Source: Bacteroidota bacterium
Lineage (GTDB): Bacteria > Bacteroidota > Bacteroidia > Chitinophagales > Chitinophagaceae
Direction of reading: 5' to 3'
Length of the DNA: 64,000 nucleotides
Assembly (NCBI GenBank): GCA_947460595.1
Contig: CANHGS010000001.1
Coordinates: forward strand, 422,080-486,079
The position numbers were made by a program, and so were the translations under genes. Under the pieces are notes generated by a model. It saw only the letters and a list, made by a program, of their open reading frames with translations, did not search any database and was not told where the DNA came from. Each line of letters begins with the position of its first letter. Position 1 is the stretch's first letter. Below are positions 1 to 8,149 of this stretch, piece by piece.

Positions 1-1
1 A

Positions 2-1153
2 GCCGATGCTATCACTTTGTTTGATGCCACCAAATTCAAAACAAGATTTGCCTGTGAAGTAAAAGGTTTTGATCCTACCAATTTTATGGATAGGAAAGAA
101 GCTAGAAAATTAGATCGTTTTGCACAACTGGCTTTAGTTGCAAGCGATATGGCCGTTGTAGACGCCGGAATCAGCAAGGAGAATGTAGACGTGGATAGGG
201 TTGGAGTTATTTTTGCCAGTGGTATTGGTGGATTACGCACTTTTCAGGAAGAAGTAACCAATTTTGCCCAGGGCGATGGCACTCCCAGATTCAATCCCTT
301 CTTTATTCCAAAAATGATTTTGGACATTGCTGCCGGACAGATCTCTATGCGCCATGGATTCCGTGGACCAAATTTTGCCGTAGTAAGTGCTTGTGCTTCC
401 TCAACCAATGGTATTATTGCAGCCTGCGATAATATTCGTTTGGGCAAGGCCGATATCATTATCAGTGGTGGATCAGAAGCCGTGATCAGCGAAGCTGGTG
501 TGGGTGGTTTCAACGCCATGAAAGCCATGAGCGAACGTAATGATGACCCCAAAACCGCTAGCCGTCCTTATGACAAAGACCGTGATGGTTTTGTCATGGG
601 AGAAGCAGCAGGCTGTTTGGTATTAGAAGAATATGAGCACGCAATTAAACGCGGAGCCAAAATTTATTGTGAAATAGCTGGAGGCGGTGCTACTGCCGAT
701 GCTTATCACTTAACCGCTCCACATCCTGAAGGATTGGGTGCGCGCAACGTAATGATTGCAGCCCTCAAAGACGCGGGCATGCAGCCAGAAGAAATTGACT
801 ACATTAACACACATGGCACTTCTACACCGTTAGGTGATGGAGCAGAAGCAAAAGCTATTACAGAAGTATTTGGTGAGCATGCTTACAGCTTGAATATCAG
901 TGCTACCAAATCCATGACAGGTCACTGTTTGGGAGCAGCTGGTGTCATTGAATCCATTGCTTGTATCCAGAGTGTGATCTACAATATTGTTCCGCCTACT
1001 ATCAATCATTTTACTGCAGATCCAACCTTGGATCCAAGACTGAATTTTACGTTCAACCAGCCACAGAAACGCATAGTGAATGCGGCATTGAGCAATACTT
1101 TTGGATTTGGCGGCCATAATGCCTGTGTGATTGTCAAAAAATATGTAGCTTAA
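2..1153 (+). CDS. fabF: Beta-ketoacyl-ACP synthase II, 5'-truncated by the window edge
   Basis: Condensing enzyme of type II fatty acid synthesis, extending acyl-ACP with malonyl-ACP in the cytoplasm. The frame is open from base 2, so the true start lies upstream; a TTG at 17 is only an internal codon. About 383 of the usual ~415 residues are present, with roughly the first 30 missing. The thiolase-fold active site is complete: the nucleophile Cys in SACASS (codon at 392), the first His in NTHGTSTPLGD and the second His in KSMTGHCLGAAG, followed by the Gly-rich end FGFGGHNA. rnc starts 4 bases after the stop, matching the common Bacteroidota order acpP-fabF-rnc; acpP would lie outside the window. 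The FabF call is firm, although separating FabF from FabB by sequence alone is slightly less certain. Confidence 0.95.
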   Translation, partial: ADAITLFDATKFKTRFACEVKGFDPTNFMDRKEARKLDRFAQLALVASDMAVVDAGISKENVDVDRVGVIFASGIGGLRTFQEEVTNFAQGDGTPRFNPFFIPKMILDIAAGQISMRHGFRGPNFAVVSACASSTNGIIAACDNIRLGKADIIISGGSEAVISEAGVGGFNAMKAMSERNDDPKTASRPYDKDRDGFVMGEAAGCLVLEEYEHAIKRGAKIYCEIAGGGATADAYHLTAPHPEGLGARNVMIAALKDAGMQPEEIDYINTHGTSTPLGDGAEAKAITEVFGEHAYSLNISATKSMTGHCLGAAGVIESIACIQSVIYNIVPPTINHFTADPTLDPRLNFTFNQPQKRIVNAALSNTFGFGGHNACVIVKKYVA

Positions 1154-1157
1154 GTTT

Positions 1158-1865
1158 GTGCAATTTTTCAAACAACTACTCAAAAAGTCACCAGAAGCCT
1201 CTTTTGAAAATCAGTTGAAAAACGTGCTGGGTATCAAGCCCGGTAATGCTTTACTGTACAGAACTGCGCTCTCTCATAGATCCGTAAAAGAAACCGCTGA
1301 CGAGAATAACGAACGCCTAGAATATTTGGGCGATGCCGTGTTAAGCGCCATTGTAGCGGATTACCTTTTTAAACGCTATCCTTACAAGGGAGAAGGATTC
1401 TTGACAGAGATGCGTAGTAAAATGGTAAATAGGCAACAGCTCAACGATATTGCCCTAAAAATGGGACTTAAAAAACTCACTTTCTACAATAAATTTGACA
1501 ATTCCCTCAAGGGTAGCCAGATCTTTGGTAATACCCTAGAAGCCTTAGTGGGAGCAGTCTACCTAGATAAGGGCTATGCAAAAACTAGTAACTGGGTGCT
1601 CAAACAAATTGTGATTCCGCACATGTTTGTAGATGACTTAGAACTCATAGACATCAACCTCAAAAACAAGTTGATTGGTTGGGCCAACAAAAATGGTAAG
1701 GTCTTAAATTTTGAGTTGGCCCAAGAAAAAATGGAAGGCAGCCGAAGACTCTTTACCATCAACGCCGTTTTAGACGGAGAAATCCTTTCTCAAGGCAAGG
1801 GGTATAACAAAAAAGACGCTAGCCAGGTAGCCGCCCAAGTAGCGGTAGAGAAGCTAGGACTCTAA
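1158..1865 (+). CDS. rnc: Ribonuclease III
   Basis: Double-stranded-RNA endonuclease that processes rRNA precursors and structured mRNAs. The 235-residue protein has the RNase III signature NERLEYLGDAVL at residues 51-62, with catalytic Glu55 and Asp59, and the second acidic cluster around LEALVGAVYLDKGY. A double-stranded RNA-binding domain fills residues ~165-235, ending in KKDASQVAAQVAVEKL. The start is GTG at 1158, four bases after the fabF stop; no ATG fits better, and the coupling suggests co-transcription with fabF. Its last 4 bases overlap the 3' end of the convergent mce gene. Confidence 0.95.
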   Translation: MQFFKQLLKKSPEASFENQLKNVLGIKPGNALLYRTALSHRSVKETADENNERLEYLGDAVLSAIVADYLFKRYPYKGEGFLTEMRSKMVNRQQLNDIALKMGLKKLTFYNKFDNSLKGSQIFGNTLEALVGAVYLDKGYAKTSNWVLKQIVIPHMFVDDLELIDINLKNKLIGWANKNGKVLNFELAQEKMEGSRRLFTINAVLDGEILSQGKGYNKKDASQVAAQVAVEKLGL

Positions 1866-2266
1866 GATTCAATTTCCTGGCACAATTCTATTAAAACACC
1901 ATTGGTTGTTTTTGGATGCAAGAAGCAAACCCATTTGTTATCGGCCCCGCGCTTGGGTTCTGTTTGCAATAATTGAAAACCTTCAGCAGCCAATCGGGCC
2001 ATTTCAGCCCTAATATCGCTTACGGCAAAAGCTAAGTGATGAATACCCTCGCCCTTTTTTTCTAGGTATTTTTCAATCACGCCACCCGGTGCAGTATTAG
2101 CCAATAGCTCAATTTTGCTTTCTCCTTTCTGAAAAAAAGCCGTTGCAACCTGTTCAGATTCAACTATTTCTGTTTTATAACAGGGGGTATTCAATAAGGT
2201 TTCAAATAAGGGAATGGATTGCTCCAAGTCCTTAACAGCAATACCAATATGTTCTAGTTTTTTCAT
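1862..2266 (-). CDS. mce: Methylmalonyl-CoA epimerase
   Basis: Interconverts the (R) and (S) epimers of methylmalonyl-CoA in the propionate/succinate pathway. The 134-residue protein is a single VOC (glyoxalase-fold) unit. It has the paired beta-alpha-beta modules expected: LEHIGIAVKDLEQ at the N terminus with metal-ligand His6, a second metal His in GIHHLAFAV, and a C-terminal Glu in VLIELCQE. Length and motifs match the bacterial epimerase family closely. It is transcribed alone against rnc, sharing 4 bases at the 3' ends. Other VOC proteins are possible, but the PGGVIEKYLEKKGEGIHH stretch is characteristic of the epimerase. Confidence 0.88.
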   Translation of the reverse strand: MKKLEHIGIAVKDLEQSIPLFETLLNTPCYKTEIVESEQVATAFFQKGESKIELLANTAPGGVIEKYLEKKGEGIHHLAFAVSDIRAEMARLAAEGFQLLQTEPKRGADNKWVCFLHPKTTNGVLIELCQEIES

Positions 2267-2353
2267 GATATTTTTATAAAAGGGTTACTTTACGAATTGA
2301 GGAAAAACGTATTGGCATGATTTCTAGCCTCAAATTTATAGAACCTATTGCCA

Positions 2354-2361
2354 TACTTTTG
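2354..2361 (+). promoter_or_regulatory. Candidate -7 promoter element for isc operon
   Basis: TACTTTTG matches the Bacteroidota -7 consensus TAnnTTTG exactly and lies 28 bases before the iscS ATG. No convincing -33 TTTG was seen at the expected spacing, so the call rests on the -7 match and position. Confidence 0.4.
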
Positions 2362-2389
2362 CGTTATTAGTTGAATAAACGTTTTGATT

Positions 2390-3607
2390 ATGCTGAAACT
2401 ACCTATATATCTGGACAATAACGCCACTACCCCCATGGATCCAAGGGTATTGGAAACCATGATTCCCTATTTTACCGAGCATTTTGGTAATGCGGCCAGC
2501 CGTAACCACCCCTTTGGTTGGGAAGCTGAAGAAGCTGTAGACTATGCTCGTGAGCAAGTAGCCAAATTAATTGGCGCAGATCCCAAAGAAATCATTTTTA
2601 CTTCTGGTGCAACCGAAGGAGATAATCTTGGTATCAAGGGTGTGTATGAAATGTATGCCAGCAAGGGAAATCATATTATCACTTGTACTACCGAGCACAA
2701 AGCCGTGTTAGATACCTGCAAACATATTGAGCGCAGTGGTGGAGAAGTAACTTACCTAGAAGTAGGTGCAGACGGATTGGTTAATTTGGCTGAGCTGGAA
2801 GCAGCTGTTAAGCCAACAACCATTTTGATTGCCATCATGTATGCCAATAACGAAATTGGGGTAATTCAACCCGTAAAAGAAATCAGCGCCATTGCTAAGA
2901 AGCACGGGGTGTTGTTTTTCTCTGACGCGGTGCAAGCGGTAGGTAAAATACCAGTTGACGTAAACAAAGACGGTATTGATATTATGGCATTTACGGCACA
3001 CAAAATGTACGGACCAAAAGGTATTGGTGCATTGTATGTACGTAGAAAAAATCCTCGCGTAAAAGTTACTGCCCAAATGGACGGTGGCGGACACGAGCGC
3101 GGAATGCGCAGCGGTACTTTGAATGTGCCAGGTATAGTTGGATTTGGTAAAGCCTGTGAACTGGCTAGACTAGATATGGCAGCCGATGCAGAGCGCTTGA
3201 GCAAATTGCGTGACAAGTTGGAAAATGCTTTGATGCAATTAGACGAAGCCTATGTAAATGGTAGCCGCGAACACCGCTTACCACATGTAAGCAATATTTC
3301 TTTCAAATATGTAGAAGGTGAAGGTTTGTTGATGGGCTTTAACAAGAACATTGCCTTGTCTTCTGGATCAGCTTGTACTTCTGCTTCTTTGGAACCTAGT
3401 TATGTATTAAAAGCCTTGGGCTTGGGTGATGACTTAGCTCATAGTTCTTTGCGTTTTGGACTAGGTAGGTTTACCACAGAAGAGCAAATTGATTATACCA
3501 TTAAAGCTATCAGTGAAACTGTTTTAAAGCTGCGCGATATGAGCCCGCTTTGGGAGATGTTCAAAGAAGGCGTTGATATGGATAAAATTGAATGGGCACA
3601 TCATTAA
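2390..3607 (+). CDS. iscS: Cysteine desulfurase IscS
   Basis: PLP enzyme that takes sulfur from cysteine as a persulfide and passes it to the scaffold IscU. I chose ATG at 2390 (405 residues); a TTG two codons earlier is in frame, but the family begins [14 protein letters not shown]. The PLP Schiff-base lysine is Lys205 in [11 protein letters not shown]. The persulfide cysteine is Cys329 in [17 protein letters not shown], on the long mobile loop typical of the IscS rather than the SufS subgroup. It is followed after 34 bases by iscU and then iscA, a compact isc operon. The operon has no iscR, hscA, hscB or fdx in the window. Confidence 0.95.
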   Translation: MLKLPIYLDNNATTPMDPRVLETMIPYFTEHFGNAASRNHPFGWEAEEAVDYAREQVAKLIGADPKEIIFTSGATEGDNLGIKGVYEMYASKGNHIITCTTEHKAVLDTCKHIERSGGEVTYLEVGADGLVNLAELEAAVKPTTILIAIMYANNEIGVIQPVKEISAIAKKHGVLFFSDAVQAVGKIPVDVNKDGIDIMAFTAHKMYGPKGIGALYVRRKNPRVKVTAQMDGGGHERGMRSGTLNVPGIVGFGKACELARLDMAADAERLSKLRDKLENALMQLDEAYVNGSREHRLPHVSNISFKYVEGEGLLMGFNKNIALSSGSACTSASLEPSYVLKALGLGDDLAHSSLRFGLGRFTTEEQIDYTIKAISETVLKLRDMSPLWEMFKEGVDMDKIEWAHH

Positions 3608-3641
3608 TATTTTAAATCACTTCCACATAAATTAAGATACC

Positions 3642-4058
3642 ATGGCATATTCAGAAAAAGTTATTGACCATTATAGCAATCCAAAGAACGTGGGTACTTT
3701 AGACAAGGCTAAAAAGAACGTAGGAACCGGACTAGTTGGTGCTCCAGAATGCGGCGACGTTATGCGCTTGCAAATTGAAGTGGATGACGCTACCGGTGTT
3801 ATTACCGATGCTAAATTCAAAACCTTTGGATGCGGCTCTGCTATTGCATCTTCTTCTCTGGCAACAGAGTGGTTAAAGGGCAAGACCGTAGACCAAGCGG
3901 TAGCTATTGATAATATGGATTTGGTAGAAGAATTAAACCTTCCTCCAGTAAAAATTCACTGCTCTGTTTTAGCGGAAGACGCTATTAAAGCAGCCATCAA
4001 TGACTACCGTACCAAGAATGGTTTGGAGCAATTGGTGTTTGAAGAAAGGATACATTAA
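3642..4058 (+). CDS. iscU: Iron-sulfur cluster scaffold IscU
   Basis: Scaffold on which [2Fe-2S] clusters are assembled from IscS-derived sulfur. At 138 residues it is typical in length. The three cluster cysteines are Cys37 (in APECGDVM, with the conserved Asp39), Cys64 (in FGCGSAIASSS) and Cys107 (in VKIHCSVLAEDA). The LPPVK motif at 100-104, recognised by the HscA chaperone in other bacteria, is present, although no hscA is in this window. It lies second in iscS-iscU-iscA. Confidence 0.96.
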   Translation: MAYSEKVIDHYSNPKNVGTLDKAKKNVGTGLVGAPECGDVMRLQIEVDDATGVITDAKFKTFGCGSAIASSSLATEWLKGKTVDQAVAIDNMDLVEELNLPPVKIHCSVLAEDAIKAAINDYRTKNGLEQLVFEERIH

Positions 4059-4093
4059 TGACTGACGGTAATAGCACCGTCAAAAGATAAGTT

Positions 4094-4450
4094 ATGGCAG
4101 AAGTTGCATTAGAAAATAGTATTTACGTAAGCGAGAAAGCTAAGAAAAAAGTGGCTCAACTCATGGAAGAAGCAGGCGTCTCTGATGATGCATCTTATTT
4201 CTTGCGTGTTGGTGTGGTAGGAGGCGGATGTTCAGGCTTGAGTTACAAATTAGACTTTGACAATGAGATTAAACCCATGGATCAAGTCTTTGAAGACAAT
4301 GGTGTAAAGGTGGTAACCGACCTGAAAAGCTTTTTGTATCTAGTAAATACTGAACTTAATTTTTCTGATGGACTCAATGGCAAGGGTTTTTATTTTGACA
4401 ATCCCAACGCTAGTAGGAGTTGTGGTTGCGGAGAGAGCTTTGCGGTATAA
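4094..4450 (+). CDS. iscA: A-type iron-sulfur carrier IscA/ErpA family
   Basis: HesB/IscA-family carrier that receives and delivers iron-sulfur clusters. The three conserved cysteines are Cys46 in GGGCSGLSY and Cys110/Cys112 in the SCGCGESF tail. The 118-residue length is normal. It is the last gene of iscS-iscU-iscA, 35 bases after iscU, and is followed by two terminator hairpins. Position supports IscA, but ErpA or SufA cannot be separated from it by sequence alone. Confidence 0.92.
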   Translation: MAEVALENSIYVSEKAKKKVAQLMEEAGVSDDASYFLRVGVVGGGCSGLSYKLDFDNEIKPMDQVFEDNGVKVVTDLKSFLYLVNTELNFSDGLNGKGFYFDNPNASRSCGCGESFAV

Positions 4451-4496
4451 ACTGGAATAAGAATTGTTAGCGTAAGCTACATTTGCAAATAAAATA

Positions 4497-4528
4497 GCCG
4501 CTAGGGTGCAACCTAGCGGCATTTTTTT
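4497..4528 (+). terminator. Intrinsic terminator of the isc operon
   Basis: Nine-base GC-rich stem GCCGCTAGG (4497-4505) pairs with CCTAGCGGC (4512-4520) around a 6-base loop, followed by seven T. It lies 46 bases after the iscA stop. Confidence 0.9.
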
Positions 4529-4560
4529 GCACTATTTCCAAACAGGCAGACAGCGGTTAG

Positions 4561-4589
4561 CGCTAGGCGTAGGTTCCTGGCGTTTTTTT
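4561..4589 (+). terminator. Second, tandem terminator after iscA
   Basis: CGCTAGG (4561-4567) pairs with CCTGGCG (4576-4582), with one T-G wobble, followed by seven T. Together with the hairpin at 4497 it gives a back-to-back pair that would strongly insulate gldF from isc transcription. Confidence 0.7.
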
Positions 4590-4646
4590 ATATAGAGATA
4601 CCAAATGTGATAAATTACATAAAACCCGTTTCAAAACTCCCTAAGA

Positions 4647-4678
4647 TTGGTTCAATTGGCTTTTAAGATTTAGTTTTG
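4647..4678 (+). promoter_or_regulatory. Candidate promoter abutting the gldF start codon
   Basis: TTG (4647-4649), a 21-base spacer and TAGTTTTG (4671-4678) match the Bacteroidota -33/-7 arrangement. The gldF ATG follows the -7 box by only four bases, so transcription would start at or inside the start codon. Confidence 0.45.
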
Positions 4679-4682
4679 GAGC

Positions 4683-5405
4683 ATGTGGATGATCTGTAAA
4701 AAAGAATGGCAACAGTTTTTCAGCAGCCTTACTGGATACTTGGCATTGTTGGTCTATCTCTTGCTCAATGGCTTATTTCTATTTTTGTTTCCTGATACCA
4801 ATTTATTAGACTTTGGTTATGCCAGCCTAGCCGGTTATTTTAGCCTGGCTCCATGGTTATTGTTGTTCTTGATTCCTACCATCACCATGCGCAGTTTTGC
4901 GGATGAATTTAAATTGGGCAGTTTTGAAATTTTAAAAACACTACCACTCAGTCCAACTGCCTTGGTCATGGGTAAATGGTTGGGGTCCTTTTTAATTGTA
5001 CTCACGGCCATTCTGCCTACCATCCTATATGCATTTTCCTTGCAGGCCCTAAGCGTAACAGGGGGCATTGATCTTGGGGCTGCAATTGGTAGTTATTTGG
5101 GGCTAGGATTATTGGCTGCCAGTTTTACCGCCATTGGTATTGCTGCAAGTAGTTTTACCAATAATACCGTATTAGCTTTTATTGCAGGTGCTTTTGTGGC
5201 TTTTTTATTGTACAATGGATTTGAAGCCATTAGTAAGCTCTCCGCTTTTTCAAATGGTTTAGATTATCATATAGAAATGCTAGGTATTAAATTTCATTAT
5301 CGCAGTATAAGTAGAGGGGTTATTGATTTGCGCGATGCCATTTATTTTTTGGGTCTTACAGCCTTGTTTTTATTGATCACCCGTAAAAACATTGCACAGC
5401 GCTAG
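4683..5405 (+). CDS. gldF: Gliding-motility ABC transporter permease GldF
   Basis: Membrane subunit of the GldA-GldF-GldG ABC complex, linked in Flavobacterium to gliding motility. The 240-residue protein is an ABC-2 type permease with about six hydrophobic segments. It starts MWMICKKEWQQFFSSLTGY, as in known GldF proteins, and carries the family stretch FADEFKLGSFEILKTLPLS at ~77-95. gldG follows 4 bases after the stop; the ATPase gene gldA is not in the window, as is common. A general ABC-2 permease is the alternative, but the GldG neighbour makes GldF likely. Confidence 0.9.
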   Translation: MWMICKKEWQQFFSSLTGYLALLVYLLLNGLFLFLFPDTNLLDFGYASLAGYFSLAPWLLLFLIPTITMRSFADEFKLGSFEILKTLPLSPTALVMGKWLGSFLIVLTAILPTILYAFSLQALSVTGGIDLGAAIGSYLGLGLLAASFTAIGIAASSFTNNTVLAFIAGAFVAFLLYNGFEAISKLSAFSNGLDYHIEMLGIKFHYRSISRGVIDLRDAIYFLGLTALFLLITRKNIAQR

Positions 5406-5409
5406 TACC

Positions 5410-7164
5410 ATGAAAAAACTATTCCAACACAAATACGCTTGGGCCATTTTTACCGCCCTATTTATTACACTAGTATATCTTTCTAATCTTGTATCAATTA
5501 GGGCAGACCTAACGGCAGAAAAAAGATTTAGTCTTAGTACTTCTACTCACCAAATATTGGAAGGCTTGGATAGCACCGTAAGTATCACCGTATTTCTTAC
5601 AGGTGATTTGCCTTCTGATTATAGAAAGCTTAACCAAGCAACACAAGACCTATTAAATGAATTCAAATCTATTGCTGGTGGCAATTTGTTACAAGTCAAA
5701 TTTGAAAAACCAGGGGAGCACTTAAGAATGGATACGGCCAAAGCCATACTCTATGATAGTCTTTCCAGGCTGGGAGTTGTTTTTGAACAAACAGCTTCTG
5801 TATCCGCTGAATCAGACAAAACAACCCAGCAATTAATTATACCTTCAGCACTATTGCAATACAAAAATCAAAAACCTATTGCTATTGATTTAAGAAGCAG
5901 TAAGAAGGTGTTTAAGCAATATGACATGCTAACCGTGGCAGAACCAGAAGAAGACAAGGAAGCCACGCGTAATGCAGCAGAAGCATTGTTGGAATATAAA
6001 TTTGCCAATGCCATCAACAAGTTAACTAGAAAGCAAGTGCCAACCATTGCTTATTTGGTGGGTAATGGTGAACCAGTAGACTTGAAGATCAATGACCTGG
6101 GCGAGAGCCTTAGAAATGAATATCGCTTGGCGGTATTTGATCTACAACAGGGATACCCAGACCCCAGTATGATTGATGCTTTGTTGGTGGTTAAACCCAC
6201 CCAACAATTTAGTGAGGAAGACAAATTGAAACTGGATCAGTACGTGATGAATGGCGGAAAAATGCTCTGGTTTGTAGACAAGCTATACGCAGAACTAGAT
6301 AGCTTAAAACGCAACCAAGCGGAGTATACCGCTTATGACCGTGGATTGGATTTGGATGACCTGCTTTTTAAATGGGGTGTGCGCATTAACGGAGATTTAT
6401 TGCAAGATTTGAACTGTTCTAAAATGCCTATTGTGATTGGGCAGAACGCCGATGGTAGTCCCAAAATGCAACGCGTTCCATGGCCCTATTATCCCTTCTT
6501 ATCTGCAAGAACCAATAATCCCATTTCACAAAATCTAGACAGGGTATTACCCCTATTCCCCTCCAGTATTGATACCGTAAAAGCCCCTGGAATTAATAAG
6601 ACCATATTGTTGGCAACGGACTCCAATAGTAGGCGTTTGAGCTCACCTGCTATGGTTTCTGTGAATAGTGTCAAGGATGAAAATGACCTAAGAACTTTTA
6701 ACAAGAGTTATATTCCTGTGGCGGTTTTATTAGAGGGCAGGTTCCAGTCTTTGTTTAGTAATCGGGTCTCAAGTGTACTGGCAGATTCAATTCAAAAAGC
6801 CACAGGTAAGCCTTATTTAAAACAGGCAGTCCAACCAGGAAAACAGATTGTGGTGGCTGACGCCGATATTGTGACCAATGAAGTAAGTCAGACCACGGGC
6901 CCCATGCCCATGGGTGAATTGCAAATGGAAAACTATCGCTTTGCCAATAAAGAGTTCTTGGCCAATAGTGTGGATTATTTGGTGAGTGGCAACCGGTTAT
7001 TTGAAACTAGGAACAAAGATTTTGTACTCCGATTGCTAGACAAGAAAAAACTCTCAGAAGAAAAAACATTTTGGCAACTGATGAATATTGGATTACCCTT
7101 GGGCTTAGTCTTATTGCTAGGGTTATTGATTCAATGGCGTAGAAAAACCAAGTTTGCCGCCTAA
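5410..7164 (+). CDS. gldG: Gliding-motility ABC-associated protein GldG
   Basis: Partner of GldF, anchored in the inner membrane with a large periplasmic domain. I chose ATG at 5410 (584 residues) over an in-frame TTG at 5392 inside gldF, because it leaves a clean N terminus MKKLFQHK before the first membrane helix (WAIFTALFITLVYLSNL). The central domain is the GldG/ABC-type uncharacterised (IFT52-like) fold, with the family features DLTAEKRFSLS after the helix and MNGGKMLWFVD in the middle. A second helix, LMNIGLPLGLVLLLGLLI, closes the C terminus, followed by basic residues. Four bases separate it from gldF. Confidence 0.9.
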   Translation: MKKLFQHKYAWAIFTALFITLVYLSNLVSIRADLTAEKRFSLSTSTHQILEGLDSTVSITVFLTGDLPSDYRKLNQATQDLLNEFKSIAGGNLLQVKFEKPGEHLRMDTAKAILYDSLSRLGVVFEQTASVSAESDKTTQQLIIPSALLQYKNQKPIAIDLRSSKKVFKQYDMLTVAEPEEDKEATRNAAEALLEYKFANAINKLTRKQVPTIAYLVGNGEPVDLKINDLGESLRNEYRLAVFDLQQGYPDPSMIDALLVVKPTQQFSEEDKLKLDQYVMNGGKMLWFVDKLYAELDSLKRNQAEYTAYDRGLDLDDLLFKWGVRINGDLLQDLNCSKMPIVIGQNADGSPKMQRVPWPYYPFLSARTNNPISQNLDRVLPLFPSSIDTVKAPGINKTILLATDSNSRRLSSPAMVSVNSVKDENDLRTFNKSYIPVAVLLEGRFQSLFSNRVSSVLADSIQKATGKPYLKQAVQPGKQIVVADADIVTNEVSQTTGPMPMGELQMENYRFANKEFLANSVDYLVSGNRLFETRNKDFVLRLLDKKKLSEEKTFWQLMNIGLPLGLVLLLGLLIQWRRKTKFAA

Positions 7165-7198
7165 TTTGTGATTCCTATCTTTATCCTAAAAGCGCTTC

Positions 7199-8149
7199 AT
7201 GGACAATCAGCAAATAGTGTATAGTGTATTTGGATTGGTATTGATCCTGGCACTAATGATGGACCTGGGCTTATTGAGTAAGAAAAATAAGACCATTAGC
7301 ATCAAGGACGCGCTCTATCAAACTTTTTTCTGGGTATTATTGGCCTTTGCCTTTTTTGGATTTCTTTGGTATGTGCAGGGTAGTAAACCTGCGCTGGAAT
7401 ATATTAGTGCCTACCTGATGGAATGGAGCTTGAGCATTGATAATATTTTTGTCTTTATCCTCATCTTTAATTCCTTTAAAGTAAAAGAGAACAATTATTC
7501 AAGGGTATTACTCATTGGGATTATGATGGCCATAGTATTTAGGGTCATCTTTATTACCATTGGAGTAGCCTTGGTAGAACAGTTTCATTGGTTATTATAT
7601 GGCTTTGGTTTATTTCTTTTGTATACGGGTTATAAAATGTTTAGTACCAATGAAGACGAGGCTTTTGATCCACATGATTCCAAGATATATCATTTCTTAA
7701 AAAAATGGTTGCCCCTAACTACCAGCGATGGGAATGGAAAATTTGTGATTAGAGAAAACGGAAAGCCATTATATACCAGTTTATTTGTGGTTGTGATTTT
7801 GCTAGCATCTATTGACCTTGTTTTTGCACTAGATAGTATTCCTGCAGTACTTGGAATTTCTAAAGACAAATTGGTCATTTATTCTTCCAATATTTTTGCA
7901 GTACTTGGATTAAGATCATTGTTCTTTTTACTCAGAGGAGCCGTGAATAAATTTGATTATTTACAACAAGGTATTGCTATTGTCTTGGTATTTATTGGTG
8001 CTAAAATGTTAGGTGAGCACTGGATCAATGAATGGTTAGATAAGACAGCACAAACCATTATTTCTCTTTCTGTAATCTTGGTTTGTATTTCTGGTTCTAT
8101 ATTTTATTCTATTTATCATCAGAAAAAAGGGATGCCCAAAAACGCTTAA
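7199..8149 (+). CDS. TerC/Alx-family integral membrane protein
   Basis: Polytopic membrane protein of 316 residues with about eight hydrophobic segments. The two TerC-family acidic signatures lie in membrane segments: EWSLSIDNIFVF near residue 82 and LLASIDLVFALDSIPAV near residue 205. Some relatives (Alx, MeeF, TerC) export manganese or confer tellurite resistance; the substrate here cannot be read from the sequence, and manganese is the best guess. Its stop overlaps the murF/alr start by one base (TAATG), so the two are probably translationally coupled in the gldF-to-lspA gene string. Confidence 0.88.
   Translation: MDNQQIVYSVFGLVLILALMMDLGLLSKKNKTISIKDALYQTFFWVLLAFAFFGFLWYVQGSKPALEYISAYLMEWSLSIDNIFVFILIFNSFKVKENNYSRVLLIGIMMAIVFRVIFITIGVALVEQFHWLLYGFGLFLLYTGYKMFSTNEDEAFDPHDSKIYHFLKKWLPLTTSDGNGKFVIRENGKPLYTSLFVVVILLASIDLVFALDSIPAVLGISKDKLVIYSSNIFAVLGLRSLFFLLRGAVNKFDYLQQGIAIVLVFIGAKMLGEHWINEWLDKTAQTIISLSVILVCISGSIFYSIYHQKKGMPKNA

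Noticed and set aside
4529..4682. Search for tRNA or small RNA genes in the spacer before gldF
   Set aside because: Beyond the second terminator and the promoter-like sites I saw no cloverleaf or other RNA signature.
8083..8148. Upstream extension of the murF/alr frame inside the terC-like gene
   Set aside because: The extra 22 residues overlap the coding end of the terC-like gene, and the TAATG junction gives a better start.
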